This document shows positions 7,545 through 12,318 of a DNA stretch of 12,318 bases, piece by piece (position 1 is the first letter of the stretch; each line of letters starts with the position of its first letter). The position numbers were made by a program, and so were the translations under genes. Origin of the DNA: Eggerthellales bacterium UBA948 (GTDB taxonomy: Bacteria; Actinomycetota; Coriobacteriia; Coriobacteriales; UBA8131). The DNA lies in NCBI GenBank assembly GCA_002293265.1, contig DBCW01000113.1, positions 5,119 to 17,436 of the forward strand, given 5' to 3'. Below the pieces are notes generated by a model. That model saw only the letters and a list, made by a program, of their open reading frames with translations, ran no database searches and was not told the DNA's origin.

Positions 7545-8246
7545 CTAAATGCTCTTAACGGCATGTCCATAAGCCATATAATGCCCTTTGGAGCTATTAG
7601 ATCTGCACACCAAGCGGTCTGTTAGCACAAAGGGCGCAAAGTCTTTCTTGATGCAGGAAAAGAACCCATAGGTACGAATAAATGATTCGTCAAAGATGCC
7701 GAGCAGCTCTTTCATCTCCATTAAAGTGGGGTAATACCAGGTCTTGCCCCACTTAACAAAAGTGCGTCTGGCATATTTGTGAAACTTTGAGCCGTCGAGA
7801 TTCTCCGCAAATAATAAAATGCCGCCCGGCTTGAGAACGCGGAGCATTTCGGATAAAGCCAGCTTAATGCTTTCGATGCCGGCAAAAGTGCCTATGCCGC
7901 CAAGAACTGATTTAAAGACCACAAGATCAAAGCGACCGCTATCATAAGGAATTCCGGTGGCGTTTATAGTTGCATGTTCAATTCTGCCCAGCATGTTGTA
8001 TTTTCCGTGCAGCTCAAAAGCCTCAGCTGTAGGACCATAGAGGTCAGAACATACAACTCGCATACCTTTTTCAGCCAAATATAAAGAAAGACCGCCGTCT
8101 CTGGCGCCAAGATCTAGAGCTTCATAAGAGCTGACATCCGTGTCGCCAAGCACTTTATCCCAATGGATTAAGGCTTTATGCCAGGTCATGATGTCCCACT
8201 GTAGGTACTCGCGGAGCTTGTCATCGCTATAAACAGATCCAGTCAT
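7545..8246 (-). CDS. Class I SAM-dependent methyltransferase
   Basis: A 233-residue Rossmann-fold methyltransferase of the Methyltransf_11/UbiE-like type, cytosolic. The ATG at 8246 is preceded by AGGGGAAGC, a good ribosome site. Motif I is ALDLGARDGG (residues 43-52), where a DxGxxxG loop binds SAM; the acidic residue after the second strand is D68 in VVCSDLYGP. Later core strands are FDLVVFKSVLG and the typical EMLRVLKPGGILLFAEN. The C-terminal third, rich in aromatic residues, probably forms the substrate cap. The methyl acceptor cannot be told from the sequence. It lies on the same strand as the LCP gene but 222 bases downstream of it across a repeat cluster, so a shared operon is uncertain. 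Confidence 0.88.
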   Translation of the reverse strand: MTGSVYSDDKLREYLQWDIMTWHKALIHWDKVLGDTDVSSYEALDLGARDGGLSLYLAEKGMRVVCSDLYGPTAEAFELHGKYNMLGRIEHATINATGIPYDSGRFDLVVFKSVLGGIGTFAGIESIKLALSEMLRVLKPGGILLFAENLDGSKFHKYARRTFVKWGKTWYYPTLMEMKELLGIFDESFIRTYGFFSCIKKDFAPFVLTDRLVCRSNSSKGHYMAYGHAVKSI

Positions 8247-8289
8247 GCTTCCCCTAATGGTCGCGTCTTATTACATCATTATAGCCAAA

Positions 8290-8453
8290 TTCTGCCACTC
8301 CCGCGCCTCCACTGTTCTGTCATTCCCGCGTTGCCATTCCGCGTTGTCACCTCGCGTTGTCACCTCACGCCTCCACTGTCATTTCCGCGTAGGCGGGAAT
8401 CTATTGTTACAAACTGCATGTGATTCCAGATTCTCGCCAAGGCGACAATAACA
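8290..8453. repeat. Cluster of degenerate CATTCCCGC repeats with 13-bp tandem repeat
   Basis: A mosaic of related pieces. TGTCATTCCCGCG (8319-8330 region) is a half copy of the palindromic repeat. Three 13-bp units follow: GCGTTGCCATTCC (8328-8340), then two identical GCGTTGTCACCTC (8341-8353 and 8354-8366). CGCCTCCACTGT appears twice (8304-8315 and 8368-8379), bracketing the tandem units. A nearly complete copy, TGTCATTTCCGCG..GGCGGGAATCT, spans 8378-8402. A diverged inverted copy (about 8422-8453, TTCTCGCCAAGGCGACAA) faces it; TTGTTA (8404-8409) and TAACAA (8449-8454) are complementary. No ORF of significance is present. Confidence 0.7.
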
Positions 8454-8468
8454 AAAAACACAAGAGGT

Positions 8469-9464
8469 CTACTCTCCATCCACCGGTGGCAGACCTTGAT
8501 TTATGCGTGCTAACATTGCAGCCCAGGGCTCCTCCTCCACAAATACATAAGAGCCACCATTATATGAGCCGGAGTAAGATGGCACGGTGGCTTCAAGAAT
8601 CTGTGTGCTGTCGTAGCCTTTAAAGAATGTGAGCAGGTTTAAGGCTTTATCCATGGGGATATTTGTTTCCAGATACGGAAGTATCTTGGTGGCTAGAGTG
8701 GGGAAGTCTGTGGGATCGGCGTTTGCCAGCTTGTCAAATGTGGCTATGAAAAGGTCACGGTGGTGTTCAACGCGATGGAAGTCGCCGCGAGCAAGTTCTT
8801 TGCGGCAGCGTGCAAAGGTGAGCGCCTGCTTCCCATTTAAAGTTTGCGGACCGGTTGTTAGGCTAATGGTGCCAAAACTCATGTTGGCATCAACGTCTAC
8901 AAATACTCCGCCTAATTTATCTATAAGCGCGGTACTGGTGTGAAATCCCAGCAAAGCAGTGTAGCGGATATCTACACCCAAGCGCTTCTCTACAGCTTGC
9001 TCGGCCAGATCGCGACCGCCATATGCCAGCGCTGCGTTGATTTTGTCCGAGCCATACCCGGGTATCTCGGCAAGTGAATCACGCGGCAGCGACACTACTG
9101 TCAGCAAGGGCTTGGCCTCGTCTACGCGTATCAGCAAAATTGCATCACTGCGAGTTCCGGACAGATCGCGTGTTCTGGAATCAGCGCCCATAAGCAACAC
9201 ATAATACGGGTCATCCGGAGTGGGTTTTTCCGGCTCAGGAGGCTCACTGATAATCGTGTCTTCAATTTCTTGTGAAAAGATTGGTGCAAATTGCTCGGCG
9301 ATAGGTGCAGGCTCCGGCTCGGGAGCTTTAAATAATGTTTGTCCAAGTACCACTCCTGTGGTTATTAGCACAACTACCACACCACCAACTATTGCAGACG
9401 GTGTCTTGTGCCTAATTATAAAGTCGCAAAACGCCCTTACCTTGCCGGTAATTAACCCAAGCAT
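8469..9464 (-). CDS. LytR-CpsA-Psr (LCP) family cell-wall glycopolymer ligase
   Basis: 331 residues from ATG 9464; an ATG at 9473 is also in frame, but AAAGG abuts it with no spacing, while it is 9 bases from 9464. LCP enzymes transfer lipid-linked glycopolymers (teichoic-acid-like or capsular) onto peptidoglycan outside the membrane. A short cytoplasmic segment precedes one membrane helix (about 22-42), then a Pro/Glu-rich linker (about 46-86), then the extracytoplasmic LCP domain. Key residues visible are D95, R105 and D107 in TRSDAILLI, R128-D129 in SLPRDS, and KINAA with YGG (141-150). R219 and R221 are in FARCRK, and D228/R231 in GDFHRVEHHR. The usual Arg-Gln after this point is replaced by His234-His235. 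It is divergent from the YtrA-type operon. Confidence 0.92.
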   Translation of the reverse strand: MLGLITGKVRAFCDFIIRHKTPSAIVGGVVVVLITTGVVLGQTLFKAPEPEPAPIAEQFAPIFSQEIEDTIISEPPEPEKPTPDDPYYVLLMGADSRTRDLSGTRSDAILLIRVDEAKPLLTVVSLPRDSLAEIPGYGSDKINAALAYGGRDLAEQAVEKRLGVDIRYTALLGFHTSTALIDKLGGVFVDVDANMSFGTISLTTGPQTLNGKQALTFARCRKELARGDFHRVEHHRDLFIATFDKLANADPTDFPTLATKILPYLETNIPMDKALNLLTFFKGYDSTQILEATVPSYSGSYNGGSYVFVEEEPWAAMLARINQGLPPVDGE

Positions 9465-9502
9465 GTTTAGCATCCTTTAGCACTCGATGACTTCCTCATA
9501 AG

Positions 9503-9531
9503 AGACTATTCCAAATACTTGTGGATTTCAA
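9503..9531 (-). promoter_or_regulatory. Candidate promoter of the LCP gene
   Basis: On the minus strand TTGAAA (complement of 9526-9531) is separated by 17 bp from TAGTCT (complement of 9503-9508). The -35 is good and the -10 is poor. The -35 lies inside the 17-bp palindrome at 9525-9541, which would make it easy to repress. Confidence 0.4.
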
Positions 9532-9541
9532 GGCTTGAAAT
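9525..9541. promoter_or_regulatory. 17-bp perfect palindrome, candidate operator
   Basis: ATTTCAAGGCTTGAAAT has two perfect 8-bp arms (9525-9532 and 9534-9541) around one central base. It overlaps the candidate -35 of the LCP gene and lies about 34 bp upstream of the -35 for the divergent operon. The short spacer argues for a dimeric protein binding site rather than an RNA hairpin. Which regulator binds is unknown. Confidence 0.55.
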
Positions 9542-9574
9542 TATTTGAAAGCGGTAAAAACTCGCCAAAAAGGC

Positions 9575-9603
9575 TTGCACAAAAGCATTGTTGGATATAT
9601 AGT
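9575..9603 (+). promoter_or_regulatory. Promoter of the YtrA-type regulator-ABC operon
   Basis: TTGCAC (9575-9580) and TATAGT (9598-9603) are separated by exactly 17 bp, a near-consensus sigma-70-type promoter and the best one in the window. It leaves a leader of about 75 bases before the regulator start at 9686. Confidence 0.7.
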
Positions 9604-9623
9604 TAGTTAGTCAAGTAACTAAC
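9602..9623. promoter_or_regulatory. Inverted-repeat operator overlapping the operon promoter
   Basis: GTTAGTTA (9602-9609) and TAACTAAC (9616-9623) form a perfect 8-bp inverted repeat with a 6-base spacer. It begins within the -10 element and covers the expected transcription start. It begins with GT and ends with AC, as GntR-family operators often do. Autorepression by the first gene of the operon is the simplest reading (inference). Confidence 0.6.
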
Positions 9624-9685
9624 CAAATAAGCAGCAGTATGGTTACCACCACCAGCTGAATGGTAAGTAAGACATAGGAGGTGTA

Positions 9686-10060
9686 ATGAAGTTTGATTTT
9701 GACAGCGATGTACCAATCTTTTTGCAGATAGCAGAGCAAATTGAAAGCGGCATCTTAGCGGATATCTTTGCAGAAGAGGCTCAGATACCGTCAACAACTG
9801 AAGTTTCGGTAACTTACAAGATCAACCCGGCCACCGTATTAAAAGGTATGAATATTCTTGTGGATGAGGGTCTGGTTTACAAGAAACGAGGTATTGGAAT
9901 GTTTGTTGCCAGTGGCGCGAAAGAAAAGATATTAAGTAAGCGTCAACAAGCTTTTTTTGATACATACATAGTTACGCTTTTGGGCGAAGCTAAGAAGTTA
10001 GGGATTAATAAAGAGCAGCTTTTCAAAATGATCGATGGAGGTATGAGCGATGCAAAATAG
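9686..10060 (+). CDS. GntR-family transcriptional repressor, YtrA subfamily
   Basis: A 124-residue regulator. ATG 9686 follows AGGAGGTG (9676-9683), a near-perfect Shine-Dalgarno, though close to the start. Residues about 8-75 form the GntR winged helix-turn-helix: PIFLQIAEQIESGIL, then the recognition region with INPATVLKGMNILVDEGLVYKKRGIGMFV. The short C-terminal part (about 50 residues) lacks an FCD, UTRA or aminotransferase domain. Short GntR proteins of this kind form the YtrA subgroup, usually the first gene of an ABC transporter operon responding to envelope stress. Its end overlaps the ATPase start by 11 bases, so the two are translationally coupled. It probably binds the inverted repeat at 9602-9623. 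The inducing signal is unknown. Confidence 0.92.
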   Translation: MKFDFDSDVPIFLQIAEQIESGILADIFAEEAQIPSTTEVSVTYKINPATVLKGMNILVDEGLVYKKRGIGMFVASGAKEKILSKRQQAFFDTYIVTLLGEAKKLGINKEQLFKMIDGGMSDAK

Positions 10061-10895
10061 TATCGAAGTCAACAACGTGACTATGAGCTTTAAAAGAGTA
10101 AACGCTCTAAAAGACTTTTCTGTAACATTTGAAGGCGGAAAGATTTATGGGCTTTTGGGGCGTAATGGTGCAGGCAAAACAACCTTGCTCAATGTGATTA
10201 ACAATCGCCTAATTCCAACTGCCGGCGCAGTGCAAGTGGACGGAATGCCAATATGTGAAAACGACAAGGCGCTGGCAAAGATATATTACATTGGCGAAAA
10301 GCAATTAATGCCCGAAGAGATGAAGGTAAAGAACTACTTTGATGCCACAGCTTGCTTCTACGGTTTTGATATGCCATATGCCAATCGCCTTGCAGCCAGT
10401 TTTGGACTTAACACTTCCAAAAAGCTTAAGAGTTTATCCACCGGTTATTCAACAATCGCCAAGCTGATAACCGCTCTTGCATGTGATGCAGAGTATTTGT
10501 TGTTAGATGAGCCGGTGCTGGGATTGGATGCTAACCACCGTGAGTTGTTTTATCGAGAACTTCTGGAAAACTATGCAAAAAAACCGCGCACGATCATTTT
10601 ATCTACTCATTTGATCGAGGAGATATCCAGACTTATTGAGCAGGTTGTGATTATCAAAAATGGTACTTTACTGCTCTTTGCCTCTGCAGAAGAAATGTTG
10701 TCGATGGGTTACTCGGTGTCCGGAAAAGCCGATGAAGTGGATGCGTATTGTGCTGATAAGCGAGTGCTAAGCTCAGACAGTATTGGCGCGCTTAAAACCG
10801 TGTGCGTGTTGGGAAAGCCGCAAAACGTATCGGACTCACTTGAGGTCACTGCCTTAGATATGCAAAAGCTATTTATTCACCTGACAAACAATTAG
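10050..10895 (+). CDS. ABC transporter ATP-binding protein (YtrB-like)
   Basis: A 281-residue ATPase subunit at the inner face of the membrane. ATG 10050 lies inside the end of the regulator gene, with GGAGG at 10037-10041 as its ribosome site. Motifs in order are Walker A GRNGAGKT (37-44), the signature LSTGY (129-133, a variant of LSGGQ), Walker B YLLLDEP (D153, E154), and the H-loop STHLIEE (H187). At the Q-loop position the sequence reads YIGEKQ, with Glu83 where Gln is usual. The last 80 or so residues form a C-terminal accessory region, as in YtrB/BcrA-type exporters. Its partner is almost certainly the membrane protein gene that follows after 16 bases. Substrate unknown; antibiotic or envelope-stress efflux is a family-based guess. 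Confidence 0.93.
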   Translation: MQNSIEVNNVTMSFKRVNALKDFSVTFEGGKIYGLLGRNGAGKTTLLNVINNRLIPTAGAVQVDGMPICENDKALAKIYYIGEKQLMPEEMKVKNYFDATACFYGFDMPYANRLAASFGLNTSKKLKSLSTGYSTIAKLITALACDAEYLLLDEPVLGLDANHRELFYRELLENYAKKPRTIILSTHLIEEISRLIEQVVIIKNGTLLLFASAEEMLSMGYSVSGKADEVDAYCADKRVLSSDSIGALKTVCVLGKPQNVSDSLEVTALDMQKLFIHLTNN

Positions 10896-10911
10896 GAGCA
10901 AAGGAAAGATC

Positions 10912-11643
10912 ATGAGAATCAAAGAAATGGCAAAATGCATTATTTATGATGGTATTAAAATGTTAAGCGTTGTGTATGGTGTCCTGATAGTTTCAACAAT
11001 AGTATTTAATATACTGGTTGCTTTTTTGCCAAACACGAGAATAGGCATGGTTGGTTTTGGCGGCTCTTCTGTAATCGTTCTCTTTATTTTTGGCATCATA
11101 TATTTCTACCAATACATAAAAGTAGGCTTTTCTTTTAGCATCTCTCGTAAGTCGGTTTACTTATCATTTGTTTTATCCGGTGTGGTATTGGCAGTAATAT
11201 CTGCAATCGTGACTGCAATCATCGTTGTGATTGCAGCAGCACTTCCAACAGGGCAAAGCGAAATGACTCAATTTTTTCCACACCTTTATAGCAGCTCCAG
11301 CGAGTTATTTGCAGTATTGGCTTCGGTAGTTATGTTTGCCGCCTTAGCTTTTCTGGGCATGACGTCAGGTTGCTTTATTGGGGTTCTATTCTATCGCATG
11401 AATACGGTGCAGAAAGTTGTTGTATCGGTTGGTGCGGGTTTTTTACTGCCAATGGGGTTATATATTTGGATTGATTTAATGCCAGAGGCTTTGGTTCAAG
11501 CCGTGTTTGGCTGGATATTTGCTATTGCTAATTTTGCTGTCGTGTCGCCTTATAACCTTTCACTGGTATCTATTGCAATCGCAGTCGTATTCATTCTTTT
11601 CTTCTGGCTGCTGATTCGCCGCGCCCCGGTCAAGGATAAGTAG
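10912..11643 (+). CDS. ABC transporter membrane subunit of the YtrA-type operon
   Basis: A 243-residue, very hydrophobic protein with roughly six predicted membrane segments (about 18-40, 50-68, 82-108, 133-157, 166-190 and 194-236, the last long enough for two). A basic C-terminal tail (RRAPVKDK) probably faces the cytoplasm. ATG 10912 is preceded by AAAGGA six bases upstream. It has no recognisable catalytic motif; assignment as the permease rests on its topology and its place 16 bases after the ATPase in a regulator-ATPase-membrane protein operon. A second, paralogous permease, common in such operons, is absent, so the transporter may be a homodimer. A terminator follows. Confidence 0.82.
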   Translation: MRIKEMAKCIIYDGIKMLSVVYGVLIVSTIVFNILVAFLPNTRIGMVGFGGSSVIVLFIFGIIYFYQYIKVGFSFSISRKSVYLSFVLSGVVLAVISAIVTAIIVVIAAALPTGQSEMTQFFPHLYSSSSELFAVLASVVMFAALAFLGMTSGCFIGVLFYRMNTVQKVVVSVGAGFLLPMGLYIWIDLMPEALVQAVFGWIFAIANFAVVSPYNLSLVSIAIAVVFILFFWLLIRRAPVKDK

Positions 11644-11668
11644 CGCATAACGTTCAATAATCATTAGG

Positions 11669-11714
11669 CAGGTAGGGCATCGCTGTGCGCATTTGTCCTA
11701 CCTGTTTTGCTTTT
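11669..11714 (+). terminator. Intrinsic terminator of the YtrA-type ABC operon
   Basis: CAGGTAGG (11669-11676) pairs with CCTACCTG (11697-11704) and is followed by TTTTGCTTTT (11705-11714). The 20-base loop can fold further through CGC/GCG. It stands 26 bases after the permease stop and reads toward the convergent RHH gene. Confidence 0.78.
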
Positions 11715-11776
11715 ACGGGTTTGTATTAAACAGCAAAATGCATGGTGCGAGTAAAGAAAGCACTAGCTTTTCCCTG

Positions 11777-12040
11777 TTATCTCTTGCTCGGCAATGCCAA
11801 ATCTACGGCATTGCGCAAGAACTGAGACCGCGTCTCACCGATCTCGGCTGAGTAAGCATCTATTGCGGCAATTGTAGACACCGGTAATCTTAAGACCACA
11901 GGCTTAACTTCTTCGTTAGCGATACTTGGGCGTCCAATAACAACATTGCCTAACTTTGCTTTACCCCAGTCTCCGCTGGTATGTCTTTCAGTTAACTCAT
12001 CAAGAAAATCATCAGTTACGATCTGCCCACTCTTAGACAC
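11777..12040 (-). CDS. Ribbon-helix-helix (CopG-like) protein, possible antitoxin
   Basis: An 87-residue protein if begun at GTG 12040, which has no clear ribosome site. The C-terminal half has the RHH pattern: VKPVVLRLPVSTIAAIDAYSA, a DNA-contacting strand followed by two helices, then GETRSQFLRNAVDLAL. It is preceded by GRPSI, a segment common in CopG-type antitoxins. The N-terminal part (DDFLDELTERHTSGDWGKAKL) would be the toxin-binding or dimer-extension region. An ATG at 12062 with AGGA upstream looks the natural start and would give MKKSKKLVSKSGQ, but only if one base of the A7 run at 12044-12050 is skipped; as written that frame stops after nine codons. No toxin gene lies downstream, where only 62 bases separate it from the operon terminator. 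It is probably a DNA-binding autoregulator or orphan antitoxin. Confidence 0.72.
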   Translation of the reverse strand: MSKSGQIVTDDFLDELTERHTSGDWGKAKLGNVVIGRPSIANEEVKPVVLRLPVSTIAAIDAYSAEIGETRSQFLRNAVDLALPSKR

Positions 12041-12062
12041 CAGTTTTTTTGCTCTTCTTCAT

Positions 12063-12158
12063 TTAGATCATTCCTAAATCTTTAAGCACCTTAGTTGTTG
12101 GAGGCGTTATTGCATTGTATATCAACATAAAACCATCTTTTGTTCTAATCGCAACCAT
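12063..12158 (-). CDS. 31-codon ORF directly ahead of the RHH gene
   Basis: A small open frame from ATG 12158 to TAA 12063, encoding 31 residues (begins MVAIRTKDGF, ends KVLKDLGMI). Its stop codon abuts the ATG at 12062 with no gap, so translation of the two would be linked. No Shine-Dalgarno is visible; the site where one would lie is occupied by the palindrome at 12163-12174. I do not recognise the peptide. It could be a leader peptide, a small antitoxin-operon partner, or the remnant of a longer gene; an in-frame TGA lies 21 bases upstream of the ATG. Confidence 0.4.
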   Translation of the reverse strand: MVAIRTKDGFMLIYNAITPPTTKVLKDLGMI

Positions 12159-12162
12159 TAAT

Positions 12163-12174
12163 ATGATGCATCAT
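12163..12174. promoter_or_regulatory. 12-bp perfect palindrome, candidate RHH operator
   Basis: ATGATGCATCAT is fully self-complementary. It lies between the candidate -10 (12185-12190) and the small ORF start (12158), at the expected transcript start. RHH repressors commonly bind short palindromes in their own promoters, so autoregulation is inferred. Confidence 0.5.
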
Positions 12175-12184
12175 CGACCTATAA

Positions 12185-12214
12185 AAAGTACCCTAAACAC
12201 ATTAATTGCGTCAA
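12185..12214 (-). promoter_or_regulatory. Candidate promoter of the RHH locus
   Basis: On the minus strand TTGACG (complement of 12209-12214) is followed after 18 bp by TACTTT (complement of 12185-12190). The -35 matches consensus at five of six positions and the -10 at three. Spacing and position upstream of the small ORF and palindrome support it. Confidence 0.42.
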
Positions 12215-12277
12215 AATAGAAAGTACTTAAAAATTGCCATGGTTCATCAAAGCTAAATTAGTGTTTAGCGCAGAGGT

Positions 12278-12318
12278 TTCATTCCCGCTCTCTCCCTGTC
12301 ATTCCTGCGAAAGCAGGA
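12278..12318. repeat. CATTCCCGC palindromic repeat, cut by window end
   Basis: A half copy, TTCATTCCCGC (12278-12288), is followed by TGTCATTCC (12297-12305) beginning a fuller copy. Its arms TCCTGC (12303-12308) and GCAGGA (12313-12318) pair around a GAAA loop and reach the window edge. It is the same family as the repeats at 7450-7475 and 8317-8453, with a C-to-T and G-to-A pair change that keeps the stem. Confidence 0.8.

Noticed and set aside
8328..8366. CRISPR-like array
   Set aside because: The repeat units are only 13 bp and directly abut, with no spacers and no cas genes.
8245..8623. Short plus-strand ORFs over the repeat island and LCP 3' end
   Set aside because: They run through degenerate repeats and antisense LCP sequence, with no coding signature.
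9603..9797. 64-codon minus-strand ORF in the divergent region
   Set aside because: It crosses the operon promoter, operator and regulator start, and resembles no protein family.
11644..11776. Toxin gene downstream of the RHH gene
   Set aside because: The gap is only 133 bases, holds the operon terminator and has no open frame of useful length on the minus strand.
11758..11776. Terminator of the RHH gene (AAAGC-N4-GCTTT)
   Set aside because: The stem is only 5 bp and the following T-tract is interrupted, so I cannot support it as a terminator.

Overview
The window looks like a low-to-mid GC member of the Actinobacteria, most likely the class Coriobacteriia. This is an inference from three things: a Rho factor with a long basic, Asn/Gly-rich N-terminal extension, a MetK with an extra N-terminal segment, and a twin-arginine lipoprotein flavoprotein of the kind abundant in Eggerthellaceae. 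No rRNA or tRNA gene is present to settle the taxonomy. Most of the window is ordinary chromosomal backbone; the right end is more accessory in character.

Layout. (1) 1-784, minus strand: the N-terminal part of a Tat-exported FAD-binding fumarate-reductase-type lipoprotein, cut by the window edge. (2) 785-1180: a divergent intergenic region with an unusual set of overlapping hairpins and a pair of 11-bp direct repeats just after a candidate promoter. (3) 1181-5938, plus strand: a tight set of a small transaldolase, rho (ATGA overlap) and a membrane protein that fuses a PTS EIIC-like transporter domain to a complete c-di-GMP phosphodiesterase (EAL) domain. (4) 6100-7365: metK. (5) 7498-7534: a strong bidirectional terminator between metK and a convergent class I methyltransferase (7545-8246, minus). 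(6) 8290-8453: a cluster of degenerate CATTCCCGC-type palindromic repeats plus a 13-bp tandem repeat. (7) 8469-9464, minus: a LytR-CpsA-Psr cell-wall ligase. (8) 9525-9685: a divergent control region with a 17-bp palindrome on the LCP side and a near-consensus promoter with an overlapping inverted repeat on the other side. (9) 9686-11643, plus: a YtrA-type GntR repressor, ABC ATPase and membrane protein operon closed by a terminator. (10) 11777-12158, minus: a ribbon-helix-helix (CopG-like) gene preceded by a 31-codon ORF, a perfect 12-bp palindrome and a promoter. (11) 12278-12318: another copy of the palindromic repeat, cut by the window end.

How the genes may work together. The tal-rho pair couples a central carbon enzyme with transcription termination, an association also known in Firmicutes. 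The third gene adds a candidate sugar-sensing c-di-GMP phosphodiesterase and may be read from the same transcript. The LCP enzyme and the YtrA-type ABC system are divergent and both belong to cell-envelope biology.

The points most worth a second look are the EIIC-EAL fusion, the disordered AT-hook-bearing Rho extension, the overlapping hairpins at 897-944, and the small RHH locus, whose natural ATG is separated from the RHH frame by an A7 tract.
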